Assembly (NCBI GenBank): GCA_023055355.1
Contig: JALJCS010000009.1
Span: forward strand, 45,910,501 to 45,974,500
DNA from: Agelaius tricolor
Taxonomy: Eukaryota; Chordata; Aves; Passeriformes; Icteridae
Direction of reading: 5' to 3'
DNA: 64,000 bases
Part shown: positions 13,666 to 22,440 of the stretch, in pieces
Position numbering within the stretch: the first letter of the stretch is position 1
Layout of the letters: each line of letters begins with the position of its first letter
Made by a program: the position numbers and the translations under genes
The notes under the pieces: generated by a model
Told to the model about the DNA's origin: nothing
Databases searched by the model: none
Seen by the model: the letters and a program-made list of their open reading frames with translations, nothing else

Positions 13666-13878
13666 TTAAAAGGCACAGGGCGCTTGGGGGCCTTTTCTTC
13701 CTTGTACTATATTAAATTCCACAATTTCTCCATCTCCTAAACTGGGGAGATATTTCCTGGGGTTATTCTTTTTTATAGCAGTCTGATGAACAAACACATC
13801 TTCTTTGTTATCATTCCGGGTTATGAAACCGTATTTGTTTTTTACATTGAACCATTTTACTGTCCCCAAAATGTTCAT
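13666..13878 (-). CDS. Y-box-type cold-shock domain ORF inside an endogenous retrovirus
   Basis: A 70-codon frame covering essentially one cold-shock domain, the five-stranded nucleic-acid-binding fold. The match is to animal Y-box proteins (YBX1/2/3), not bacterial Csp: it keeps GTVKWFNV, an RNP1-like NKYGFI, an RNP2-like VFVHQ, and the Y-box extension after VFVHQTAI (KKNNPRKYL, then GDGE.VEF). The stacking residues W9, F18, F29 and H31 have the same spacing as those of human YB-1. One change is striking: the glycine normal before YGFI is lysine (K15). Similarity continues upstream of this ATG (GKKVLA), and the same frame is open from 13986, so the ATG replaces an internal residue and need not be the true start. 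The last strand is shortened; translation ends QAPCAF then TAA, and no Y-box C-terminal tail follows. The lack of introns implies an RNA-derived copy. It lies about 190 bp after the gag stop, where protease would be expected. Expression is unknown. Confidence 0.88.
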   Translation of the reverse strand: MNILGTVKWFNVKNKYGFITRNDNKEDVFVHQTAIKKNNPRKYLPSLGDGEIVEFNIVQGRKGPQAPCAF

Positions 13879-13889
13879 GGCAAGGACTT

Positions 13890-13924
13890 TTTTACCTTTT
13901 CCAGTGGGTTTTACCTTTTCCAGT
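13890..13924 (-). repeat. 19-bp-period tandem duplication just upstream of the cold-shock domain
   Basis: On the minus strand a 16-base block, ACTGGAAAAGGTAAAA, occurs at 13924-13909 and again at 13905-13890, giving a period of 19 bases. Nineteen is not a multiple of three, so the duplication changes the reading phase between upstream sequence and the cold-shock frame. In the -1 frame entered from gag, the first copy contributes a TAA stop at 13913-13911. Confidence 0.9.
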
Positions 13925-14068
13925 GTTGGTGTTGCTGGTGCGCTGCCGTATGAAATGCATTCCAGTCCTGGTGCTGATGGCCGCGCTCAGGCTCGGCCCC
14001 CTCCTGTGCTGGAATTGAACACACCCTATTTTTGTCATAGCGCTGGGAAAAAGAGTGCTCTTTATTCA

Positions 14069-14075
14069 GTTTTTT
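14069..14075 (-). other. Gag-pro -1 ribosomal frameshift heptamer (A AAA AAC)
   Basis: On the minus strand A-AAA-AAC lies exactly in the gag phase (A at 14075, AAA 14074-14072, AAC 14071-14069), and the gag TGA follows at once (14068-14066). This is the canonical X-XXY-YYZ slippery heptamer used by betaretroviruses between gag and pro. After a -1 slip the frame stays open for about 50 codons, to a TAA at 13913-13911, but I see no protease DTG/DSG motif in it. Just downstream (14063-14050) is the perfect 14-base palindrome AAAGAGCACTCTTT, a weak candidate for the stimulatory stem; I could not identify a pseudoknot by eye. Confidence 0.8.
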
Positions 14076-14149
14076 GAAAGGTTGTCTTCTGGGGAATTCT
14101 GATCTTCAAGGTTACTGTATTTAAAATCTAAAAACTGCTTTTTCAGAGG

Positions 14150-14191
14150 GCAGTCAGGCATCCAATGCCCTAACTTCCCACAAAGATGGCA
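14150..14191 (-). other. CCHC zinc knuckle of nucleocapsid
   Basis: Encodes C-X2-C-X4-H-X4-C with a tryptophan right after the histidine. This is the retroviral nucleocapsid zinc-binding motif that contacts viral RNA. All four ligands are intact. Confidence 0.9.
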
Positions 14192-14517
14192 CGGTCTATT
14201 AGAGTTGGAGATTCTCTCTTGTGGCATCGTGACGCGCTGAAGCTGGCTGGTGAATGGTGGATCAGGGGCGTCCACAGCTGCAATCTTTCTCTGTGGTTTT
14301 GGTCTCTCGTCCTGGTCAGCAAGGGTGATGATAACTTTCCTCTCACACACTTCTAACATTGCTTGTAGTGTTGGTGTTGGCTTGAGAGGCAGGCTCAGGA
14401 TGGCAGCTTTACACTTGTCATTGGCATTTTCTTTAGCAATCTCGGTGAGGATTTCCATCCTGGCTCTTTCATTCTGAACTTGAAATTCGACAGCTTTTCT
14501 CAACCTTTCCACAAAAC

Positions 14518-15282
14518 TCAAAAAGACTCAGATGAAGATTGTGTTATTTTCAAATAATTTTCAAGCGGAACACCAGGACGGAGCCCAAAGAAAGCTTTCT
14601 CAGCTGCTCTAGCATGTTCTTTGAAAACCTTTCTGGGAATGCCCTCTGCCTGACTTGCTCCTTCCTCCCACTCCCCTTGTCCACAGAGATCGTCGAGAGA
14701 TATCAATTTACCATAAACATCATGGGCAGTAGCTTCATCAGCCCACAGAGCTGGTAAAATTTCTCTCAATCCTTTTTTCCATGCTGCATCCCACAAGAGA
14801 TATTCAGATGAGGATAACAGGCAGGTAAAAAGGTGTTTGATATCAGCGGGGGTTAAGGTATTAGCAGAAAGTGTAGCTTTAAGGAGTCCTCTAAAATATT
14901 CACTTGATCTACCAAAATCTTTTTGGGCTTTGGCAAGTTCTTTGACAGAATCAACAGAAAGGGGGGTATAATGTGGCTGAATCCCCCCGTTTAAATCTGA
15001 AATATATGACACAGGGGCTGCAGAAAGAACCAGTGATATTTCTGGGTTCCAGCTGCCAGGCTGAGCACCTCCGGTTTCTCTGACCCAGGAGCTGGAGGGC
15101 GGGCGGCGGGAGGGGCTGCGGGAGGCCGCGGCTGTGGGCAAAGCCCCGAGGGGGCGGCGGGAGGGTGCTGGGAGGGAGAGTTTCAGGGCCGGGGTTTTCC
15201 GACCAGAATGGGGTGTTGGGAGAGCGTAAAGGATTGTGGAAAGAAGAAGGAGCAGGCATGGCCATGTGGTATCTACCATCAT
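14518..15282 (-). pseudogene. Retroviral gag, capsid N-terminal domain (with out-of-frame upstream part)
   Basis: Recognisable capsid starts at about residue 90 of this frame (near 15015) with Pro-Val-Ser-Tyr, the usual N-terminus of mature capsid. Patterns typical of class II capsids follow, including YTPLS, KELAKAQKDFG and EYLLWDAAWKKGL. The frame stops at TGA right after QSSSESF, in the middle of the major homology region; the rest of the domain continues one base out of phase in the next segment. The break lies at a run of five A (plus strand 14520-14524). The first 80 or so residues of this frame look non-viral: over about 15265-15065 the better match is an overlapping phase rich in PPPP/PLPPP, typical of the gag region before capsid. 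So a second shift probably lies near 15000-15070. No matrix domain is recognisable. The gene is dead as Gag. Confidence 0.82.
15065..15265 (-). pseudogene. Proline-rich pre-capsid gag remnant
   Basis: In the phase different from the capsid segment, this stretch encodes short runs such as LPPSTLPPPPRG and PQPLPPPALQLLGQ. Retroviral Gag commonly has a proline-rich region with late-budding motifs between matrix and capsid. No exact PPPY or PTAP is seen. It is assigned by position and composition only. Confidence 0.5.
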
Positions 15283-15724
15283 GGTCTGGGGAAGTTACCT
15301 GAAGCGGATCGGGGGTACAAAAGCGGGCACGAGAATTCCGGGACAGGGTATCACAGCTTGGGGAAATAGGGGGAAAAAAAAAAAACCTGAAGCTGGCAGC
15401 CTGCCAAAAATAGAGAAAAAAAAAAAACTTTGGCTCTCTGCAGCGAGCCTGAAAACAAAGGCAGGGAAACAACCCCCCTCCCGAAGAGGGGAGAAACGGG
15501 AAAAAGGTAAATTTACCAATCCAGCTGTGGGAGAGGAAAACAGGAGGTCCTGGGATGGTGACTTCTACCTGAAACTGACTCTTGAAGGAATAGTTTCTTG
15601 CACAGAGGAGCAACTCATTAAAACGGAGTGAGTTCTTCTGAGGTAGCTTGCTGGCCAAAGGCTTTGCAGAACAGTCTGAAACAATGTCTGAGCCCCGTCC
15701 GTGAGCTCCGGGGATGGTCTCAGA
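15266..15724 (-). other. Retroviral leader / lost 5' gag region
   Basis: About 460 bp between the primer binding site and the proline-rich gag remnant. It holds the untranslated leader, possibly with residue of matrix, but no matrix domain or credible gag start codon can be identified. Two A-runs on the plus strand (12-13 bases near 15368-15380 and 15417-15430) are poly-T on the sense strand. Confidence 0.55.
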
Positions 15725-15742
15725 GCCCGACGTTGGTTGCCA
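15725..15742 (-). other. Primer binding site, tRNA-Lys-like
   Basis: The minus strand reads TGGCAACCAACGTCGGGC. It begins with the invariant TGG, three bases after the LTR terminal CA, and matches the tRNA-Lys(1,2) type primer site TGGCGCCCAACGTGGGGC at 15 of 18 positions. This fixes the 5' LTR boundary and the element's orientation. Confidence 0.8.
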
Positions 15743-15835
15743 AACTGCCTGGGGTCTGGGTCTCTCTGCGAGCCTCTCAGGAACCCTGGGCCAGTCCCGA
15801 GTCGGCAGACACCGGGGGGCAGCCCCGACACAGCA

Positions 15836-16050
15836 GGGAGACACTGTCTGTGTGTGCCCCGAGGGTACTGAGGGCACCTGGGCTGACAGCAGGGAGACAC
15901 TCTCTGTGTGTGCCCCGAGGGTACTGAGGGCACCTGGGCTGGGGGGAGACACTGTCTGTGTGTGCCCCGAGGGTGCTGAGGGCACCTGGGCTGACAGCAG
16001 GGAGACACTCTCTGTGTGTGCCCCGAGGGTACTGAGGGCACCGGGGCTGG
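15836..16050. repeat. LTR minisatellite, four 52-56-bp units
   Basis: Four head-to-tail units start with GGGAGACACT at 15836, 15892, 15944 and 16000 (lengths 56, 52, 56 and about 51). Units 1 and 3 read CACTGTCTG and units 2 and 4 read CACTCTCTG, so the array grew by duplicating a two-unit block of about 108 bp. It lies in the LTR downstream of the poly(A) signal. Frames that run through it on both strands are artefacts of the repeat. Confidence 0.92.
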
Positions 16051-16128
16051 CGCCTGTGCAGCACAAGAGACACCAGAGACATCGGTGGAAGAGAAAGGGC
16101 TGACTCTTAGCAGGGGTTAATCCAAGGT

Positions 16129-16134
16129 TTTATT
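16129..16134 (-). promoter_or_regulatory. LTR poly(A) signal AATAAA
   Basis: AATAAA on the minus strand, about 75 bp downstream of the TATA-like box, in the expected LTR order. Confidence 0.7.
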
Positions 16135-16205
16135 AGGATCCCAAAAGAGCTCCTGAACCTCAGGGGCCTCCTGCCGAGAGCCCCGGGAGATGTGCCAAGG
16201 TCACA

Positions 16206-16211
16206 TTTAAA
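16206..16211 (-). promoter_or_regulatory. LTR TATA-like box (TTTAAA)
   Basis: TTTAAA on the minus strand with GC-richer flanks, upstream of the AATAAA. It is the best core-promoter candidate in this LTR, but it is a weak sequence match. Confidence 0.5.
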
Positions 16212-16556
16212 GGGAGGTGGAAACCAAAAGTAGGTAACATTTTACCAACCAATAAGTGACCCTAAGGGATGGATGATGGGGGACAGACACATAGGACAGC
16301 GTATGGGGCAAGGCTTGGGGGGCTGACCCCTGGCCTCTGGCTCATCACTCGACGATTTGGACCGAAACTTCTGCATGGAGGGGATGGGATTGACAGAGAG
16401 CCAGGGTGGGGGTTTGGGGATGCTCTCATCCCGGGAGAGGGATAACACAGGTAAAGGGAGGGGAGTACAGTCTGGGATAAACCATTTGGGAAAAATATGG
16501 GAATACAAAACAAAACTACTTCAAAGTATTGCAAAATATAAAAACGCACTACAACA

Positions 16557-18712
16557 ATGAATGATAAGCTGAGGGCTCAAAGCAGGACAGAGAGAGAGCC
16601 CTTAAAGATTTGTCCTTGAAGGCTGGTGATGTACAGCACAGTTTCATTCTTTCTGTAGTGGAGGTTAGTGCAGTTTAATGTGTCTGTTAGCCTATTTTAA
16701 GATATCTCCCATCAAAAGAGAGATAGAGGAAAGGCTGTTCAGATTACACCATATCGTCACAATTCTGGGAAAGGATAATGCGCTAAATATCTGTACAAAT
16801 AATAGGAGAGAGGTTCTGACAACCAATTACAATCTGAGTACTGATATTGTAAGCCTAATTTTTATCAGGATGACTTGAGAACAAGAAGTTTGTTTCAATG
16901 CAATATTGATCATTCTAAAAGACCATGAGAAAAATGCAGAGCAGACCAGGGTTCATCAAACCATTCAACCAGTAGAGGCTTTTCTAACATGCACTCAAGA
17001 ATTGGCCTTTTCTGTTGTCCTATCTAGTGATTTCTATTGCATCCAAATCCTTTGTTGCCATTGTGTAGTTTCAGTAGAAATTTTACAGGTCTAATGTAGA
17101 AAATAGATAGTAGGAGGTCAAATGTGTTTTTTTCATGCTCCCTGTGGTGATGACAGAAGCTGTGAGCATCTCCCTCTTTCCTGCTCCTATTCAAACAGAT
17201 AAAGTGTTTTGTACACAGAACCAGACATATTTTTTTCCCTACACCATTAAGTGTACAAAAAAATATTTGGCTTAAGGACTGCCAAGTAAACAACCATTTG
17301 ACCCTTCATAGGCTTTTTCTCAGAAGAAGTAAAATTTTTAAGGATATGGCAACCCTGTGATAATCTTACTTAAGAGGCAGTTTAAATCCAAGGAAAAAAG
17401 AGAACTCAGTGTGGAAATAACTCAGTATGGGAATTCTTGCTGCTTTATTTCAACTTTTTGTTTAGTTACTGTGTCACCAGTGTGTGTCACTCTCCCTGTT
17501 ATCTTCCACTGTCCTTGCCTAAGTCTGATATTCTGGTTCTGAGGGGCAGAACCAGAATACAACCCCATTGTACTTCCTGTTGTGGGTGCTTCTCTGCTGA
17601 AAAAGATCACCCAATAAAAGTGCAATATTTTCTTTCCTATGGGCATTAGACTTAGTTGTTTATGCCTAGTTATGAAACTCAATGAAATTCTGTGATAATA
17701 CCATATTCCTCCTCCTCCTCTTGCTGAGTGTTGACAGGTTTCTCACATATTCCCCCTGAATGCTGGAGCTGCACATAGATGCAGCAGATGGAGTTGCTCT
17801 GCTTTTAATCAGAAATACATTTACTTGGGAATCACAAATCACATGCAATTTTTGTTTCTTAAATTTTTTTGGAGGAAGAAGGGAAATTTTCTGGTTTTTA
17901 TTTGGTTCTTTCTAAGTGAATGAAAGCAGAAATGATTAGGGAAAAGCTGTTCAGAGGAGTGCTCTGATGAGATTATTTGGTAAGAAGAAGTTAAAATGTA
18001 AAGAGAAGATCCTAAAAAGTGGTTTTAATGTTGACCTTCAGATACAGGGGATACGGAGGGAGAGAAGGGGTTTACCTCTCCTGTCTGGCAGCCTTTAGTC
18101 AGGCCATGTGATTATAATCACAGCATTTCAGCTTGCTCTTTATCTAATCTTGAGGTAACTGCTTCATTAATTAATTTTCAGTAAGAAATATAATTGTGTT
18201 TGATAATGGCTTTTTCTTTATCTTGCTGCTTGGATAAATAGAGATATTCTTAAATATAAACCTTGAGTTTTATTCTCTAAATATTCAATAATACAGAGAA
18301 GACCAGTTATTCAAAGTGTTTGATCTTTTGACCTTGTGACATCTTACCACAGCACTGTGACTGTACAGAGTCAAAAGTCAATGACAACAGCATCCTCTCT
18401 TGTTGGAAAGGTTTTAATAATTGAGATATTCCTTTACCACGGCTTCACTATGATATGTAAATACCTTATTTGTCTAATATTCATCATTGCTCTTTTATAT
18501 AGATTCATGTAATTTTCATGTCATGGCCTGTATATTTATTTTCGATGGAACTATCTGATAGGTTCTTAAAGAAGTGCTTGTAGCTGCTTCCCTATACTGA
18601 TATGTGTTTTATACAACATATTCTATATGGTAACACACATTCTAAATAGCTTGAGCTGGTACAGAAAAGACAACAGAATATAAGAACATAAAATGTAAAT
18701 ATCCTGGTATCT
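16557..18712. other. Gene-free AT-rich DNA
   Basis: No exon or RNA gene. The first bases (ATGAATG at 16557-16563) also occur at 13597-13603 on the other side of the retrovirus. A short CCT-trinucleotide run lies near 17707-17720. Confidence 0.55.
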
Positions 18713-18768
18713 TTTAGGGTGGAAACGACCTCTAAGATCATTGAGGCCAATTGTAAACATAAGTTGAC
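18713..18768 (-). mobile_element. CR1 LINE 3'-end fragment
   Basis: Shows the antisense CR1 tail: TTAGGGTGGAAACGACCTCT, then AAGATCATTGAGGCCAA, matching the well-known avian motif in which a TTGGAAAAGACCTCTAAGATCATCGAGTCCAA-like tail ends the element. Only about 55 bp survive. Confidence 0.7.
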
Positions 18769-21700
18769 TAAATAAAAACTGAAAGTGGTATATTTTTAAA
18801 AACCAGTGTATATTTTGGGGGGTCCATTTCAGTGGTAATCTCAAGAAGCCAGGCTCTTGAACTGAAAGTTCTGAGAACAGAATATGGCCCTGAAGGAGCA
18901 GCATGAGGGGACAAAAAGCTGGAACCCCTCACTTGTCACTGCCTGTTGTGAGCAGTCTCCTTGCTGGTGGGTACTAAGATGAAAAGGATTTGTTTCCCCA
19001 AGGAAGCCAGCAGAATCTGATATCCCAGATCCCTGGCATTTGTAGGACAGTAAGGATCAGTTAAGCCATTGCACTTCCAGAGCTGTCCACCTTCCCCTCA
19101 ATTTATAATTAAAGTAGAATTCCATCACCACAATTACACATTACAGCTTCCAGCTTTCAGACAAGTGATGTAGAACAGGGAGAATTGCTGAAAGTGGTTT
19201 CATTTCCTCCCTCAATTCCAGTATTAATCAGTCTTTGTGGAGGAACAAGCCCAAATCTCATTCCCAAATGGTGCCTTCAGCCTGTCCAGCTCCATTTGTC
19301 ACCAGGCTGCTACAGTCAGACTGCTCACAACCAGGGATTTCAGCTTTCCTGTCATCATGACACCTGGATTTGAAAGTGTTCTCTCCTACAGGAATCTATT
19401 CCCTCCTGTTTCATATCTTCTAAAATCTTAAAACTTCTAGAACTGCAATGACCATTTAGCTCTTTTAATTTTTATTGTCATTTTAATAGAAAGTCTATGA
19501 GCTTTGAAAGAGTAGAAGACACTTGAAAACATCTTCATGAAAATCTCTTATCTCTTCTGAGGTAAAAGGGACTGGAATGTCCTCATAATTACTCTTGTGG
19601 ATTTCTTTTTAATAGCTTTGGAGACACACACCAACATTTAATTATTAGGAAAGGAGTGAATATGATGAAGGATATCATACTAATAATGAAGTTTATAAAT
19701 ACATAGTATTCGTTAATTAATAATTAATTTAAGAGATAAACACAACTCGATTTTGCTTTAAGCAAGGAGATCATGGAGGTGTTTACTGAGGAAGAGATAT
19801 CCTGCTATGAGTCTGTGGCAATAATTTTCCTATTGTCCTTGGGTCTAAACCTGTGTTGATTTAGTAGAATTTCCTTGCTGCCCTTTTCTTATCAAGCATG
19901 CATTTTTCCTTCTCATGTTGTTACAAAAATTAAATTGGTATATGTAGTGGAGAGAGCCTTAAAATTGGCCTGTGTAACACAAGAAAAAGTCAAGGAAAAA
20001 CATCCTTTATCACCCTAGAAAGTACAGTTTAAATGAATGCAGAGCTGTTTTCTCATATTGTATCCACTTGTTCTTTCTTACCTTGATAGATCTATTTCAT
20101 TCAGCTGAAAAGTAAGATCTCTTTCCCTAATTCTGAACATTTTTAGAGAATAAGAAAGCTATTTTTTATCAACACTATTTATGCTATGATCTCTAACTTA
20201 GTAATTTAATTTAAAGGAAACTGTCAAGTTTAACTAGGTCTCAACTATAAACCTGTAAAAACACACTTTTGTGAGCTCTTTGTGACTCACCCACCAGGTT
20301 TGGTTTATGTGCTTTTAGAAAAACTATTTTATTTGTCAGATGGAAAAATTCTTACTTGAAATGCAATGTTTAAAGTGAGTGGTTTTCCCCTGATTTCTTT
20401 GAGAATAATTTTGCTTTTCAAAAAATGAATATTTCACAATGGTATTTGCAACCCATATGAGATATTGTTAATAGCAGAGATGAGAAAATGAACTCCTAAA
20501 TGAGGTAGCTGTGTGGAAGAAGTGCAAGACTTCAGGGATGCTTTACCCATCAAACTCTGTTCTTCCCAAGCCTCCTTAAGCAAAAAAGAATTGTGACATT
20601 ACTGGGGAGGGAGAGAGCACAAAAATCACACAATTCTGATTGTTATTTTTAAAATACAAGCTTAAAGATGACAGCCCTATTTTAATATTTTCTATGTTTT
20701 TTTTCATGTAACAGTTATTCAAATCTTAGAGAAGAAAGCTGATTGAAGCATTAAGACTGCTCCAGCCTGAGATGTATTTGCTTCAAGATGGAAAAAAACC
20801 TGTCACAAGGTGAAAAATCTGTCAAGCTGGTCTGGTAAGTCCCAAGTTTATTCCATTTGTTAAAAAAAAAGAGTAGCGGTCAAATGGATGGAAGGGCTTG
20901 AAACAAAGAAACCCAAAACCCCCCAGAAAGTCAGAAAAAGTAAAAGTAAGCGTAGTGAATTTGTGGAATTACATAAAAATTGAAGTTTGGGGAGATTTTC
21001 AGGGTTGGAATCCTTTGCCATCTGCAGTTGGGCTGTGGCTCAATAAAAAGGGGGTTTGGCTTTTATATTCCTGGTGCCAAGTGACACACAGCTCAAAAAT
21101 GTTGAGCTGCTATCAAAACCCTCTGCCAGCTCTGGCTTATCCTAAAAATGCATCAGGTGATGTCTTGACTTCCCCTGTGAGCAGTGGGTTGGCTGATTCC
21201 CTGCCATGTGCAGAGAATATTTTGGTGGAAAGTCTGTCACATTGCCTGCCATCACTGAGCTGGGTCAAAATTTTTGCTGTTGGTATTTGTTATGTGCAAA
21301 TCCAAGCCTGGGGATGGGGGAATCACAGCTTTCAAGCACTTGGAGTTACAGCCTGACATGTGTCTGTGTAATGTCCTGTAGACATTTAAATCAGAGTCAT
21401 TAATTACTGTGGAATACTTCAAAAGCCTGCCAGTTGTTAGGTTTTCCAAAAATGTGCACACAAGGAAAATTCTCTGAGACAGCATTTTGTGGTGTGAAAA
21501 ATAATAAAATCTCATTCAGTAAGCTACCAGCTGTGAGCTGTTTCAAGTATCAATTCAACATGTCAATTATATTAATATGTACACTGACTAACAATTTTGC
21601 CAGAGAATGCAGTGGAGCACTCAATCTTTTTTTGTGGAGGATATAAAAGAAAGGTTAATATGTGCTTTGCCATATCAAATTACGTATTGGGAATATTAGT

Positions 21701-22440
21701 TTGGCTGTATACAGTTATTTTTGGGAAATTGTATCAGATAACAAGGCTCTAAACATAACCTTGGTGGAGAAATTATGACATTTATTATTCAGGAAATGAA
21801 TTACCCATTTTGGAAGAATATAAGATGAGACTGAATTCTCAATTTTTTATGTTTTCTGTAGCTTTGTTCCTCCAACAAATAAAAATCCCAAAGTTAATAT
21901 GTCTCTGCTTCCTGCTGGGATCAGTAACTTTCAGAAATAGATGCAACTTTATAATCCCTGTGTTACTTCCATGGGAAATATGAGTGATATGTTACTTGAG
22001 GTGGGATTGAAGGTGACATTTTGGATTTTGCACTTGCAAAGAATTTGCCAGACTGGGAGAAAAGGAAGGTTTCAAGAGGCAATTTCCAGTGAAACTCACC
22101 CATTCCATGTCCTGGAATGCAGGCCAGGTTGGGTGATCACTGTCAGAGCTGAATTTTGTACTCAAGGTTTTGTCAGCATTTCATGTAGAAAACTGATTGC
22201 TGGAACAGAACCTACTAGTGCTTTAGCGATTTTTTCCCCCTAAAAATATTTTTGTGTTCTCTGTGAGCATTTCTTTTAAGTATGAGAACATTCTCTCGTA
22301 TTTTCTGGCCAAGTATCTTTGTACTGCACTTGCCACACTAAGTGCACTTGTATCCCACCACAATTGTCTTCTCCAGTCTCATCTCATCCTTTTTCTCCTC
22401 ACTATGCATTGAACAGATGGCCTTGAGCTTTATGGAGGTG

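Larger units (their letters stand above)
14066..14521 (-). pseudogene. Retroviral gag, capsid C-terminal domain plus nucleocapsid
   Basis: This is the 3' half of a broken gag. It opens in the second half of the capsid major homology region (conserved pattern F-x-x-R-L-x-x-A-V) and continues through the helical capsid C-terminal domain (to about residue 65). A basic, proline-containing linker and a single zinc knuckle CHLCGKLGHWMPDCP follow (C-X2-C-X4-H-X4-C, residues 111-124, about 14191-14150). An acidic tail ends at the TGA at 14068-14066. There is no ATG at the 5' end: the frame is entered by a one-base shift from the upstream capsid frame, so this is not an independent gene. Only one knuckle is present, where many alpha- and betaretroviruses have two. 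Nucleocapsid packages viral RNA; here it lies next to a second RNA-binding domain, the cold-shock domain, downstream. Confidence 0.85.
13647..16556 (-). mobile_element. Defective class II endogenous retrovirus carrying a Y-box cold-shock domain
   Basis: A truncated provirus read on the minus strand. In order: 5' LTR (16556-15746), primer binding site (15742-15725), leader, broken gag (about 15270-14066), gag-pro slippery site (14075-14069), then an unrelated-looking cold-shock domain frame (stop at 13668-13666). No protease active-site motif, reverse transcriptase, integrase, envelope or 3' LTR is present. The capsid has alpha/betaretrovirus character: a Pro-Val N-terminus, a major homology region and a C-X2-C-X4-H-X4-C knuckle. 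Both the tRNA-Lys-like primer site and the slippery heptamer suit a betaretrovirus-like lineage. The sequence is richer in GC than its surroundings, as expected of a comparatively recent insertion. The left limit is inferred from where CR1 sequence stops; the right limit is the LTR terminal dinucleotide. Confidence 0.88.
15746..16556 (-). mobile_element. 5' LTR of the defective endogenous retrovirus
   Basis: An 811-bp LTR read on the minus strand from TGTTGTAGTGCG (start 16556) to a terminal CA at 15747-15746, just before the primer binding site. It has a TATA-like TTTAAA at 16211-16206 and an AATAAA poly(A) signal at 16134-16129, so U3 is about 340 bp. The part beyond the poly(A) signal is unusually long (about 360 bp) because it contains a minisatellite. 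No second LTR copy exists in the window. Confidence 0.85.

Noticed and set aside
13666..13878. Bacterial CspA-type contamination as the source of the cold-shock frame
   Set aside because: The loop after VFVHQTAI (KKNNPRKYL) and the GDGE/VEF segment are Y-box specific, GKKVLA upstream also matches Y-box proteins, and the frame sits inside avian retroviral sequence.
13906..13989. A dUTPase N-terminus between gag and the cold-shock domain (SAPGLEC resembles the SAGLDL motif)
   Set aside because: The similarity is one short motif in one phase, interrupted by a TGA, with no further dUTPase motifs; not enough to call.
15836..16050. CRISPR-like repeat array
   Set aside because: Units are contiguous with no unique spacers, and this is an LTR in a vertebrate genome.
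15565..16103. Several overlapping 100-150-codon frames on both strands
   Set aside because: They run through the LTR minisatellite; multiple open phases are a by-product of the tandem repeat.
20898..21356. 152-codon plus-strand frame
   Set aside because: Low-complexity start, no domain, and no similarity I recognise; lysine/serine/tryptophan mix typical of translated non-coding DNA.
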